A stretch of DNA of 64,000 nucleotides, taken from assembly GCF_964340395.1 (NCBI RefSeq), contig NC_135555.1, forward strand, positions 26,472,725-26,536,724, read 5' to 3'. This DNA is from Glandiceps talaboti (taxonomy: Eukaryota; Hemichordata; Enteropneusta; Spengelidae). A program made the translations under genes and the position numbers. The notes beneath the pieces are model-generated. The model was not told where the DNA came from and ran no database searches. It was given only the letters and a program-made list of their open reading frames with translations. Position 1 is the stretch's first letter; each line of letters starts with the position of its first letter. Below are positions 10,817 through 22,535 of this stretch, piece by piece.

Positions 10817-10945
10817 GTGTGTGTGTGTGTGTGTGTGTGTGAACAACTTAAACTAAAAAACCACCTGACTGATTGCTTGGTATTTAATGGTGACATTATG
10901 TAGGGCGTATAGATGGAAATTTGTTCAAATGAAAATGATCGCAAC
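10817..10945 (+). mobile_element. GT microsatellite plus dispersed core fragment, copy 1
   Basis: A GT run (10817-10841) is followed by ~100 bp resembling 13842-14003. Both have a GACTGATTGCTTGGTATTT or ACCAATTGCCTTGATATTT block and end in TTGTTCAAATGAAAATGAT. The repeated pairing of microsatellite and core suggests a 5' fragment of another non-autonomous element. Confidence 0.5.
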
Positions 10946-12624
10946 AGATATGTGTGTTTTGGGTCAAAAAATGTGATTCGGGGTATGAGAAAATGCTTTG
11001 ACTCAGCCTAGAAATGAAAGGTTATTGTTTTATTGATGCCATGAAATCATAATAATAATATATATGCTAATGTGCCTGAAATTGTCAAGGATCTACACTT
11101 AATAAGAAATGAACAACCCTTTCAGGTGTTGTCAGTGTATGTTTTTGATTGCCTTAAAGGCCATGCCATAGTTGTTGTCCTTTTTGAACTGACAGCCTGC
11201 GACATAATGTACAAACTAAAGAACTTGTTGTAGTCATTACAAGAAATACTTTTTTGGGGGGGGGTGTCTTCCAATGAAGACTTGTTAATAACCTAAGTCA
11301 AAATTTAACAAGACAAATAAATTTCATCTTTAGTGTCTGTCACATGGATTGATGTAAAATATTTGACGGGACTGTGTGTTCTTTGAAGACATTCCTTTTG
11401 TGAATAATTTTTAGCCATTTCTTATGGATTGTTCATTATGTGAACATTCTTGTCTGTATATAAGAGATAACTTGGCTGGAATTTTGTACTGCTGGTAAAT
11501 CTGTAAAATATGTGTTTTCTCCACATTATATTTTACTGTTTTCTCCACACTTGTATTGTACATATCAAAAGCCCTTCTTTACTGTTACCATAGTTTAAAA
11601 AAATGACTTAAAACACAACATGGTCAGCTATGTTCTGTTGTTTATTTCATTACAGGTATGTATGTGCAATGTACAGTATACTGGTAGTCCGGTATTGCAT
11701 ACTAATTAGTCTGGCCTTATATTCTATTTTTGGACTAAAGAGATAATACAAATTTTAAAACATGATAAATATCTAATTTAGCCTAGCTGTCCAAACATAT
11801 CTTGTTTTCTCTTTCAATTTGATAAAGTTGAATTCAGACTTTCAGTAAATTATAACTCTACCCAGTCTAGAGTATGAGGTGAGTGGCTATTGGGTATTCC
11901 TAACCATATATAACAGACTATGCTGTCTACATACAGGAAATAACGTAGAGTGAGTTGAATCTTTTAGTACCTTCTGTATAACTACAAAAACAGCCATGTT
12001 GACTTTAAAAATAACAAAGAAAAAAACTTTCAAATTGTTGGGACATTTTATTTATTACTTCCAGTGTAAATGATAATATAAATTATAATATGTAAGAGTA
12101 AATGTTGACATTATGGATATACATGTTTCTAATTGTAAGTACATTTATCATGCAATGTCTTGATATCTAGAGTCAACATCTACATTAAGTTACTTTATAT
12201 TTCCACATCTAAATTAACATTTAAGTGGACTCAATATATCTTGCCAGTCAAGCCAAAATTTCACAGTCATTGCTGGTGTATATTTGATTCTTTTGGGTCA
12301 TGGAACCTTAGGAATATTAATCCTTCAGTTTAATGAACCCCATGATAAAATTTTGTCTTTTTAGCAGAAGTGTTCAACCTAGAAAGTCTACATCTTCCAT
12401 ATTCAGGATGTGGTTTGTGTGCATTAGATCTGATTGAGCTGTATGCCACATTTGTATGTATGACATTATGTATATGTGTGCAAGGGATGTGTGTTATTTC
12501 AAATAAATGCATGGCTAGAAATGATTTCTCTTCTATATATACTAAATTGTACATGACATTGCCAGGGTGGTTGTGACTCTAGTCTAGCTTTGTGATTGAC
12601 GTGTTATTTACCTGTAATTGACAT
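10946..12624. other. Unique AT-rich DNA
   Basis: Contains a poly-G run near 11259-11268 and otherwise nothing recognisable. The open frames at 12330-12576 carry no identifiable domain. Confidence 0.5.
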
Positions 12625-13112
12625 AAGTCAGCATGTCTCTACAACATTGGTTTTAAGTCAGCATGTCTCTACAACATTGGTTCTAAGTCAGCATGTCTCT
12701 ACAACATTGGTTTTAAGTCGGCATGTCTCTACAACAGTGGTTCTAAGTCAGCATGTCTCTACAACATTGGTTTTAAGTCAGCATGTCTCTACAACATTGG
12801 TTCGAAGTCAGCATGTCTCTACAACATTGGTTTTAAGTCGGCATGTCTCTACAACATTGGTTCTAAGTCAGCATGTCTCTACAACATTGGTTTTAAGTCA
12901 GCATGTCTCTACAACATTGGTTTTAAGTCAGCATGTCTCTACAACATTGGTTCTAAGTCAGCATGTCTCTACAACATTGGTTTTAAGTCAGCATGTCTCT
13001 ACAACATTGGTTTTAAGTCAGCATGTCTCTACAACATTGGTTCTAATCAGCATGTCTCTACAACATTGGTTCTAAGTCAGCATGTCTCTACAACATTGGT
13101 TTTAAGTCATGT
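12625..13112 (+). repeat. 30-bp minisatellite, subfamily A (~16 units)
   Basis: Unit built from AGTCAGCATGTCTCTACAAC plus ATTGGTTCTA, with T/C and A/G variants. Because 30 is a multiple of three, one frame stays open for 159 codons and reads as a 10-residue repeat. This is a by-product, not evidence of a protein. Confidence 0.95.
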
Positions 13113-13550
13113 CTCCACAACATTGGTTCTAAGTTAGTACATGTATGTCTCTACAGCTTTGATTCTAAGTTAGTACATGTATGTCTCTACAGCTTTGATT
13201 CTAAGTTAGCTAGTACATGTATGTCTCTACAGCTTTGATTCTATAAGTTAGTACATCTCTACAGCTTTGATTCTAAGTTAGTACATGTATGTCTCTACAG
13301 CTTTGATTCTATAAGTTAGTACATCTCTACAGCTTTGATTCTAAGTTAGCTAGTACATGTATGTCTCTACAACTTTGATTCTATAAGTTAGTACATGTAT
13401 GTCTCTACAACTTTGATTCTAAGTTAGTACATGTATGTCTCTACAGCTTTGATTCTAAGTTAGTACATGTATGTCTCTACAGCTTTGATTCTACATGTAT
13501 GTCTCTACAGCTTTGATTCTAAGTTTATGTCTCTACAGCTTTGATTCTAA
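13113..13550 (+). repeat. Related ~36-bp minisatellite, subfamily B (~12 units)
   Basis: Units contain AGTTAGTACATGTATGTCTC followed by TACAGCTTTGATTCTA, with some shorter and longer forms. The ATGTCTCTACA segment and the final TTCTA are shared with subfamily A next door, so B is a diverged, lengthened derivative of the same ancestral unit or the reverse. Confidence 0.9.
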
Positions 13551-13795
13551 ATTATATTAGGATGTCCCTACAACATAAAGTCTAGATAGTGTTGACTTCT
13601 AGCATTAGTGAACATAACATAACTTGCCATGAAAATTTATATAATTTGAAACATTTGAAATTAATAATCTCTGGCTTATAAATATTAAAAATCATAAAAT
13701 AAGGGAAAGGGCACGTATCTTTACAGAAAGTTGTTACTGAGTAGAACTGTTAAAATGATGTGTTAATTAAGTGATCCCTTGTTGTTAGGCATATA
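13551..13795. other. Unique AT-rich DNA
   Basis: No features recognised. Confidence 0.5.
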
Positions 13796-13842
13796 GTGAA
13801 ACATCTGTCTGTCTCTGTCTTTCTGCCTGTCTATCTATGTGC

Positions 13843-13896
<54 letters not shown>

Positions 13897-14005
13897 GGCT
13901 TAAGTTGAAATAAATAATGGGTGGACCAATTGCCTTGATATTTGGCGAGGATATTACTTTGGATGTTTAGTTGGGAAATTGTTCAAATGAAAATGATTTG
14001 ACATA
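13796..14005 (+). mobile_element. CTGT/GT microsatellite plus dispersed core fragment, copy 2
   Basis: CTGT-rich sequence and a GT run (13842-13892) are followed by ~110 bp matching the copy at 10817-10945, including ATTGCCTTGATATTTGGC and TTGTTCAAATGAAAATGAT. A related stretch, TTGCTTTGATATCTGGCG, lies inside the Helentron-like element near 46926. This suggests a shared family of core units. Confidence 0.5.
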
Positions 14006-14315
14006 TAGTCACCTAGCAATTAAAATACTGCCTATAGTAACAGTACTGACAATGTATATTGTCCTAAGTAACAACAGGGCCGGAGAAGCATGTAGAAATA
14101 CCATTTTGAAAATAATACCATTTATCATTTATCGTTTATTTGAGTACACATTACAAAACCCTGGGGAGTTGTTAATGGTACAAAACATAAAAGGAAAATA
14201 ATAACAAAACTAATAAACTATGTAAAAGAAACATTACGTAACATAATAAAACTAATGAACTACAAAGCTATTCAATGTAAAGAAACAGAAAAATAATGTA
14301 TGGTATGTTTTATAT
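14006..14315. other. AT-rich DNA with possible retroposon tail
   Basis: Around 14110-14165 an AT-rich run leads into ACACATTACAAAACCCTGG. On the minus strand this could be the tail of a truncated retroposon. No body is recognised. Confidence 0.3.
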
Positions 14316-14680
14316 CTTCCGTAAGGAAGATATGTATTGGTGGGTGAAAGTCTGTGTGTGTGTGTGTCTGTGTGTGTGTCTGTCTGTGTCATCCTTTTCT
14401 CCAAAACGGCTGGCTCAATTCAAACAAAATTTTGAAGACATATTCCGTAGGGTAATGGCAAGAACTGGTTAGGTTTTGGTAAACATTCCATGAATACTAA
14501 TGAGCAATTGTGTAATTAGTGGTTTTCGGTAATTAGGCTATATCTCAAGAGTGCACGCTTCAAATTCAATATAATTTGGTACATACATTTGCAATACCTA
14601 AGCACACCTGTCCTGAAAATATTATTGAAGTAGCTGTCAGTTTTAATAAGTTATTGGCATATTTTGGTAATTAGATGCGG
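14316..14680 (+). mobile_element. Non-autonomous element, family 2, short copy
   Basis: Starts with a perfect hairpin, ATATCTTCC, GTAA, GGAAGATAT (14316-14337), then a GT/CTGT microsatellite (14350-14390) and a leader with GGCTGGCTCAATTCAAACAA. It continues into one to two core units, for example TAATTAGGCTATATCTCAAG, which is the reverse complement of the core in 4179-5729. The orientation is opposite to that copy. The far end is less certain. Confidence 0.6.
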
Positions 14681-15455
14681 AGGCCACAAAAAAGAAAAGC
14701 ATTGTTTCTGGTCAGGAAATGTCTAAATTCGATGCAAATTTAATTTTTCTTTAATCATAATTACTCATGATTAGTTCTGCAGTTGTCTTTACTGAAGTAG
14801 CAATTAATGTAGGTAGAGTTATTTTGTGTTTTCCTGTGGATCTGCAGACTGCATTGGCTGGAAAAACACAGGGAAAAAAAAGATCCAAGTGGGGGCATTT
14901 CAGTGATGGGTGCGCTGTGACCAGTAACCATTCCTTCTCTTTTGTTGGCCTTTATTAAAACTCTTACTATGGTGAGAGCTATGCTACAATGTTCTATAAA
15001 AGCTTCACATTACATGTTGTAGTTGGCCATAAGATCGCATCTGCAGGAAATTATACGATCTCTTCACTAATTCAGAATTTAAAAACTTGTTTTTACTTTG
15101 TTCGATACTCCCGCGTGTTTCTGTTTCTGTAAGCATGCATGGGGTGCTGAGATCGTCAATCAAACCAGGTCAGCTTCAACTTCCGGGTGAAATCATCAGC
15201 TTTCTCCCGAAAATTCTTGCTGGAGAATTCGCCAAGATAAATCCATATGATCTTATCTTCGATCAAAATTGAAAATCTGCTCTTTGTTTTAATATAAATC
15301 TTTTGATACTAAGGGGCGAGTTTGCTGCCAGAACGCGTGCATTTATTCGTAAAAAATAACATCACAACAATGCAAATGAGAAAAGTAACTGTTGTTACTG
15401 TGTTGCAATGTTGGGCAGTGCACTAAGTGGTTTAATTGGGTCAATTTTTCCCCAA
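14681..15455. other. Unique DNA
   Basis: A slightly more GC-rich patch (15087-15270) holds a short open frame without recognisable domain or splice context. I do not call it a gene. Confidence 0.45.
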
Positions 15456-17433
15456 TCAATGACGTCTGTACTTGTTGGTGACTTAAGACCTACTTGCATT
15501 AAGTGAAACATAGGAGATCAATGACGTCTCTACTTGTTGGTGACTTAGACCTACTTGCATTAAGTGAAGCGTAGGAGATCAATGATGTCTCTACTTGTTG
15601 GTGACTTAGACCTACTTGCATTAAGTGAAGCATAGGAGATCAATGACGTCTCTACTTGTTGGTGACTTAGACCTACTTGCATTAAGTGAAGCATAGGAGA
15701 TCAATGACGTCTCTACTTGTTGGTGACTTAGACCTACTTGCATTAAGTGAAGCGTAGGAGATCAATGACGTCTGTACTTGTTGGTGACTTAGACCTACTT
15801 GCATTAAGTGAAACATAGGAGATCAATGACGTCTCTACTTGTTGGTGACTTAGACCTACTTCCATTAAGTGAAGCGTAGGAGATCAATGATGTCTGTACT
15901 TGTTGGTGACTTAGACCTACTTCCATTGAGTGAAGCATAGGAGATCAATGATGTCTCTACTTGTTGGTGACTTAGACCTACTTGCATTAAGTGAAGCATA
16001 GGAGATCAATGATGTCTCTACTTGTTGGTGACTTAGACCTACTTGCATTAAGTGAAGCATAGGAGATCAATGATGTCACTACTTGTTGGTGACTTAGACC
16101 TACTTCCATTAAGTGAAGCATAGGAGATCAATGACGTCTCTACTTGTTGGTGACTTAGACCTACTTCCATTAAGTGAAGCGTAGGAGATCAATGATGTCT
16201 CTACTTGTTGGTGACTTAGACCTACTTCCATTGAGTGAAGCATAGGAGATCAATGATGTCACTACTTGTTGGTGACTTAGACCTACTTCCATTGAGTGAA
16301 GCATAGGAGATCAATGATGTCACTACTTGTTGGTGACTTAGACCTACTTCCATTGAGTGAAGCATAGGAGATCAATGATGTCTCTACTTGTTGGTGACTT
16401 AGACCTACTTGCATTAAGTGAAGCATAGGAGATCAATGATGTCTCTACTTGTTGGTGACTTAGACCTACTTCCATTGAGTGAAGCATAGGAGATCAATGA
16501 TGTCTCTACTTGTTGGTGACTTAGACCTACTTGCATTAAGTGAAGCGTAGGAGATCAATGATGTCTGTACTTGTTGGTGACTTAGACCTACTTCCATTAA
16601 GTGAAGCATAGGAGATCAATGACGTCTCTACTTGTTGGTGACTTAGACCTACTTCCATTAAGTGAAGCGTAGGAGATCAATGATGTCTGTACTTGTTGGT
16701 GACTTAGACCTACTTGCATTGAGTGAAGCATAGGAGATCAATGATGTCACTACTTGTTGGTGACTTAGACCTACTTCCATTGAGTGAAGCATAGGAGATC
16801 AATGACGTCTCTACTTGTTGGTGACTTAGACCTACTTGCATTAAGTGAAGCGTAGGAGATCAATGATGTCTCTACTTGTTGGTGACTTAGACCTACTTCC
16901 ATTAAGTGAAGCGTAGGAGATCAATGACGTCTCTACTTGTTGGTGACTTAGACCTACTTCCATTAAGTGAAGCGTAGGAGATCAATGATGTCTCTACTTG
17001 TTGGTGACTTAGACCTACTTCCATTGAGTGAAGCATAGGAGATCAATGATGTCACTACTTGTTGGTGACTTAGACCTACTTCCATTGAGTGAAGCATAGG
17101 AGATCAATGATGTCTCTACTTGTTGGTGACTTAGACCTACTTCCATTGAGTGAAGCATAGGAGATCAATGATGTCTCTACTTGTTGGTGACTTAGACCTA
17201 CTTCCATTGAGTGAAGCATAGGAGATCAATGATGTCTCTACTTGTTGGTGACTTAGACCTACTTCCATTGAGTGAAGCATAGGAGATCAATGATGTCTCT
17301 ACTTGTTGGTGACTTAGACCTACTTGCATTAAGTGAAGCATAGGAGATCAATGATGTCTCTACTTGTTGGTGACTTAGACCTACTTGCATTAAGTGAAGC
17401 GTAGGAGATCAATGATGTCTGTACTTGTTGGTG
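15456..17433 (+). repeat. 61-bp minisatellite (~32 units)
   Basis: Unit contains CTACTTGTTGGTGACTTAGA, CCTACTTGCATTAAGTGAAG and CATAGGAGATCAATGATGTC. Units differ at a handful of recurring positions (GACG/GATG, CTCTA/CTGTA/CACTA, GCATT/CCATT, TAAG/TGAG, GCATA/GCGTA) in many combinations. This fits repeated unequal crossover or gene conversion. No unit is of a different length in the body of the array. Confidence 0.97.
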
Positions 17434-17659
17434 TATAGCCTGACTTAGTATAAGTATTAGGAATTCCAGATATTTCTCTTGAGGCAGTAGTTTTTCATTT
17501 GAATTATTGATCACAAACTGAAAATGATTCTTGAAGTGTGATTTCAACAATTTCATCTCAGGAATTAATATAACTTACAGTTGTATATATTGTATCAGCT
17601 GGTCATTCACATTCACAGAATAAGGAAACACTCACAAACGTTACAATATTGTTTTCAGC
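17434..17659. other. Unique spacer between two minisatellites
   Basis: No features recognised. Confidence 0.5.
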
Positions 17660-18487
17660 AATAGATCATTTGCTGTGCTGTACAAATTAAACAATGTTGT
17701 TTGCTATAATGTACATATTAAATACAGTATATTGTTTGCTATGCTGACAGTATTAAACACAATATATCATTTGCTGTGCTGTATGTATTAAATACAATAT
17801 ATTGTTTGCTATGCTGTATGTATTATATACAAGCTATTGTTTGCTATGCTGTATGTATTAAACACAATCTATTGTTTGCTATGTTGTATGTATTAAACAC
17901 AATCTATTCTTTGCTCTTCTTACATGTATTAAACACAATATATTGTTTGCTGTGCTGTATGTATTAAACACAGTCTATTGTTTGCTATGTATGTATTAAA
18001 CACAATATATTGTTTGCTCTGCTGTATGTATTAAACAAGCTATTGTTTGCTCTGCTGTATGTATTAAACAATCTATTCTTTGCTATGCTGTATGTATTAA
18101 ACACAATATATTGTTTGCTATGTTGTATAGTATTAAACAATCTATTGTTTGCTATGTTGTATGTATTAAACACAATATATTGTTTGCTGTGCTGTATGTA
18201 TTAAACACAATTTATTGTTTGCTCTGTTGTATGTATTAAACAAGCTATTGTTTGCTCTGCTGTATGTATTAAACAAGCTATTGTTTGCTGTGCTGTATGT
18301 ATTAAACACAATATATTGTTTGCTATGTTGTATAGTATTAAACAAGCTATTGTTTGCTCTGCTGTATGTATTAAACACAATCTATTGTTTGCTCTGCTGT
18401 ATGTATTAAGCAAGCTATTGTTTGCTGTGCTGTACATTTGTATGTTTTAAACACAATATATTGTTTGATATGCTGTATGTATTACAT
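17660..18487 (+). repeat. ~36-bp minisatellite, left part
   Basis: Unit of about 31-40 bp: TATTAAACACAATATATTG followed by TTTGCTATGCTGTATG, with length variants lacking ACAC. It is interrupted by the fold-back element at 18488 and continues at 20096. The many short open frames on both strands are translations of the repeat. Confidence 0.95.
18479..18487 (+). repeat. Target-site duplication, left copy
   Basis: GTATTACAT, matching GTATTAAAT at 20096-20104 in eight of nine positions. Confidence 0.7.
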
Positions 18488-19329
18488 GGTTCTAGGACAA
18501 AAAAACCCGGACAAACGCCCTCGTAGGACAAATGCCCCCCAGACAAACGCCCCCCAATAGGACTGTTGTTGCCTACGAATAGAGATCCAAAATATCTAGA
18601 TTTTGGGAAGTACACTTAAAATATGCGTTTATCACGTTTATTGTATAACGGATGAATAGACAGAAGATGTTCAAAAACGTTGAATTTGGTTTTATTTGGG
18701 GCATGATTTGGTTTTATCACCTTTATTGTATTATTACCAAAAGCTTGCTTATAAAGCTTATAGGGTGTGGTTATAAAGCCGTGACTGAGAAAGTCGCATT
18801 TGGGGCGGCCTACTTGAAATACGCTCTTTATCACTTGTATTGTTTTATTGATGAATGGACTGAAGCTGCCTGGGAAGATGTTTAATTCGACCAAGAAATG
18901 TGTGATTTCGGATAGTGGTGTACATATATTCAAAATGACTTATCTCAAACAAAGTCACTGTTATATACACATACACATTTTATTATGGGCATTAGATTGA
19001 AATTGTGATGACAGTAAAGAAAAATACAAACAACAAAGTATGATAAACATGGGATTTGATTTGTAGATAAGGCAGTTACTAGTAATAGGAATTGCTTAAG
19101 TGTAGAACTCCGGAATCTGATTGCATAAATACATGTACTAAACAGTACTACAATATTCAAAACTGGACGTTGTGGGCTATTCCTTGTACTCATCAGGAAT
19201 CTCCATATCGGCAACATTCTGTGGAATGGGATGAGGGGCACCGTTGACTTGCTTATAACGCCTTATTCCATGCTTAATATGCATAATAGATGGTATGTGA
19301 GTCGATGCTGTTTCAGATATATCCTAGAC

Positions 19330-19400
19330 TGCCTGTAATTTATAATAATGATAATAATGACTTTTATTATCAAAATTCTTTAAAATACACATCGACAAAC
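19330..19400 (-). mobile_element. Possible retroposon tail
   Basis: TAATAATGATAATAATGAC followed by TTTTATTATC; on the minus strand this is a sequence ending in ATT/ATC repeats, as in SINE or LINE tails. No body was identified. Confidence 0.25.
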
Positions 19401-19418
19401 GGGTAACCTTGTTAGGAC

Positions 19419-19891
19419 CAGCCTGGCAGCCATTTTGTTTGAGAATTTTCCCTGTCCAAAGCTGTATAACTCATATGCTTGAACAGATCTCATTCAAAGT
19501 TGGTATTAGGACAGTGTTCTATGACATACATGTGTATATTCATTGTTGTCGTGATACGTACGATCCAATATGGCTGCCTGTTTGCGAATTTTCCATGTCC
19601 AAAGCCATAACTCAGACATGCTTGAACAGCTCTCATTCCAAGTTGGTATTAGGACAGTGTTCTATGACATACATGTGCATATCTATTTTCGTCGTGATAC
19701 AATCCGATACATTTTGTTGGCGCAGTTTTCATGTCCAAAGCCATAACTCAGACATGCTTGAACAGAGTAGTGATATCAAAAACAACCATACGAGGCCAAA
19801 CAACATTAACCAGGTTTGAAAATGACAACATAAACTGTCAGTTCCTTAAAACCCAAACATAGCGGGGGATATGTCATTTTCAATGACTTGT
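19419..19891 (+). mobile_element. Pearl-like element nested in fold-back transposon, 5' truncated
   Basis: Begins within a core unit (GCCTGGCAGCCATTTTG). It carries about three core units, then a 3' unique part with GAGTAGTGATATCAAAAACA, also found in the copy at 57264. It ends with the hairpin GTCATT, TTC, AATGAC (19873-19887) plus TTGT. The 5' hairpin, microsatellite and leader are missing. Confidence 0.75.
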
Positions 19892-20095
19892 CATTTGTAA
19901 AACAATAGAATTGATAAAACCATACTTTAAGTACACCGCTCGAAATCACACCCATCTTGGTCTTTTCATTTGTAAAACAATACAAGTGATAAAACCATAT
20001 TTTAAGTACACTGCCAGAAAACATACCTTTCTTGGTTGAGTCGTGACCCATAGTCCTACCTTAGGCATTTGTCCAGGGGCGTTTGTCCTGTTACC

Positions 20096-21563
20096 GTATT
20101 AAATACAATATATTGTTTGCTGTGCTGTATGTATTAAACACAATATATTGTTTGCTATGTTGTATACATGTATTAAACACAATATATTGTTTGCTGTGTT
20201 GTATGTATTAAACAATATATTGTTTGCTTTGTTGTATGTATTAAACACAATATATTGTTTGCTATGCTGTATGTATTAAACACAATATATTGTTTGCTGT
20301 GTTGTATGTATTAAACACAATATATTGTTTGCTATGTATGTATTAAACACAATATATTGTTTGCTGTGCTGTATGTATTAAACACAATCTATTGTTTGCT
20401 CTGTTGTATGTATTAAACACAATCTATTCTTTGCTCTGCTGTATGTATTAAACAAGCTATTGTTTGCTGTGCTGTATGTATTAAACACAATCTATTCTTT
20501 GCTCTGCTGTATGTATTAAACAAGCTATTGTTTGCTATGTTGTATAGTATTAAACACAATCTATTGTTTGCTATGTTGTATGTATTAAACACAATCTATT
20601 CTTTGCTATGTTGTATGTATTAAACACAATATGTTGTTTGCTAAAGCTGTATGTATTAAACACAATCTATTGTTTGCTCTGTTGTATGTATTAAACAAGC
20701 TATTGTTTGCTGTGCTGTATGTATTAAACACAATATGTTGTTTGCTAAAGCTGTATGTATTAAACACAATATATTGTTTGCTATGCTGTATGTATTAAAC
20801 AATCTATTGTTTGCTATGTTGTATGTATTAAACACAATCTATTGTTTGCTCTGTTGTATGTATTAAACAAGCTATTGTTTGCTCTGCTGTATGTATTAAA
20901 CACAATCTATTGTTTGCTATGTTGTATGTATTAAACACAATCTATTCTTTGCTCTGCTGTATGTATTAAACAAGCTATTGTTTGCTATGTTGTATAGTAT
21001 TAAACACAATCTATTGTTTGCTATGTTGTATGTATTAAACACAATCTATTCTTTGCTATGTTGTATGTATTAAACACAATATGTTGTTTGCTAAAGCTGT
21101 ATGTATTAAACACAATCTATTGTTTGCTCTGTTGTATGTATTAAACAAGCTATTGTTTGCTGTGCTGTATGTATTAAACACAATATGTTGTTTGCTAAAG
21201 CTGTATGTATTAAACACAATATATTGTTTGCTGTGTTGTACAAATTAAACACAATATATTGTTTGCTGTGTTGTACAAATTAACACAATCTATTGTTTGC
21301 TTTGCTGTATGTATTAAATGCAATATATTGTTTGCTATGCTGACTGTATTAAACACAATATATTGTTTGCTGTGTTGTACAAATTAAACACAATATATTG
21401 TTTGCTGTGTTGTACAAATTAAACACAATATATTGTTTGCTGTGTTGTACAAATTAACACAATCTATTGTTTGCTTTGCTGTATGTATTAAATGCAATAT
21501 ATTGTTTGCTATGCTGACAGTATTAAACACAATCTATTGTTTGCTATGTTGTATGTATTAAAC
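20096..21563 (+). repeat. ~36-bp minisatellite, right part
   Basis: Continuation of 17660-18487; its first nine bases are the right target duplication. A block at 20521-20760 is repeated 450 bp later at 20971-21210 with the same variant order (including TTTGCTAAAGCTG units at 20638 and 21088), so the array contains a segmental duplication. Confidence 0.95.
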
Positions 21564-21699
21564 CCAAAATATTTGATAATACTTGAATATAAGGGATTTT
21601 AGGATTCTTCAATAGTTTATTATCTTCACATTTTGTCACTTTAATTACACAAGTCACAGTGTTTATATGTACACTATACTGTACTATACTGCAAATTGA

Positions 21700-21776
21700 A
21701 CATCATCTAGTGCCTTTGAGCAATTTGATTTTTTGGAATTTGGCGCTATATAAATGTTTATGATGATGATACTGTA
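21700..21776 (+). mobile_element. 5'-truncated SINE/LINE 3' end
   Basis: TTTGGCGCTATATAAATGTT followed by a GAT-rich simple tail. The GGCGCTATATAAAT motif is the classic 3' end shared by several animal SINE and LINE families. Only the tail remains. Confidence 0.6.
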
Positions 21777-22011
21777 GATTTAATGTCACATTTTTAAGTG
21801 TTGATGCCATGTAAATTTATACCACCTACTAGTATTAGCCACTTTAGAGCAGATCTGAACATTCCCCCATTCCCCAAGAGAATCTTAAACCATGAGACAC
21901 AGCTCAGCAATTTCTGTGGTTTATGATCGTAATCCACTTTGTTGATGTAGAGACTGACTATACTTTCAAACATTGCATAAAGATGAAGCAATGATACTGT
22001 AACATACAAAA

Positions 22012-22130
22012 TGTATACATTAGATTAGAACTGAATACATTGCTGTATTACTACTAGTAGTTATACTTTGTATACATTATATTAGAACTGAATACATTGC
22101 TGTATTACTACTGTATAGTAATGTTTCCTT
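22012..22130 (+). repeat. Two-copy 57-bp tandem duplication
   Basis: ATTAGAACTGAATACATTGC recurs at 22024 and 22081 with similar flanks. Confidence 0.85.
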
Positions 22131-22535
22131 CAATAATAGAATGAGTAGTTCTTTGTACGTAAACCAATTACCTAAAAGGGATAGCTGAATTGACTGCTTG
22201 TAGATATTACACTTAGCTGTAATAACGTAACAGTCCAGATTTCAAGCATTTCAATAGTAAGAGTGTTTTGATATTGTTAAACTGGCGTCATTTATGCTAG
22301 ACTTCATAGTACGTGTTGGATGTAGTAATACATGGTAGACATATAGTGTAACATTGTAAGAGAACTAGTTGCCTTTGTATTCATTCAAGCTATTTTAAAG
22401 GGCATTTAATAACACCATCATTACTACGCTGCAATTTATTAAGAATGAACTTAGGACATGAAAAAGGTTGCTATAGTGATGTGTGCATTCAGGTGAAGCA
22501 TGTGCTGCTCAATCAACTTACCAGGTTGTTTGTTA

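Larger units (their letters stand above)
18488..20095. mobile_element. Fold-back transposon with 9-bp target duplication and nested Pearl-like copy
   Basis: The left end GGTTCTAGGACAAA and the reverse complement of the right end, GGTAACAGGACAAA, form the terminal inverted repeat. Both ends continue into short GGACAAACGCCC / GGACAAATGCCC subrepeats. Further in, a motif around TACTTAAAATATGGTTTTAT then TCACTTGTATTGTTTTA is repeated tandemly in each arm in opposite orientation (18610-18870 versus 19895-20030). Termini with inverted short repeats and a 9-bp duplication are typical of Foldback/MULE-type elements. It encodes no recognisable transposase. A Pearl-like copy occupies 19419-19891. Confidence 0.75.
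21564..22535. other. Mostly unique AT-rich DNA
   Basis: Contains the retroposon tail at 21700-21776 and a small tandem duplication at 22012-22130. Otherwise nothing recognised. Confidence 0.5.

Noticed and set aside
10537-10944. Open frames with poly-Val and poly-Asn
   Set aside because: Produced by the GTT trinucleotide run read on opposite strands.
12596-13075. 159-codon open frame with a 10-residue repeat
   Set aside because: It is the 30-bp minisatellite read in a frame that stays open because 30 is divisible by three; variants hit codon positions without bias and no signal or domain is present.
15087-15272. 61-codon open frame in a GC-richer patch
   Set aside because: Too short, no domain, no convincing splice or promoter context.
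15456-17433. TGACGTC in some 61-bp units as a CRE-type regulatory site array
   Set aside because: The motif is a common single-base variant (GACG/GATG) of the repeat and there is no gene nearby; regulatory meaning cannot be supported.
17776-18437. Many overlapping open frames on both strands
   Set aside because: All are translations of the ~36-bp minisatellite; overlapping frames on both strands with the same repeat are not genes.
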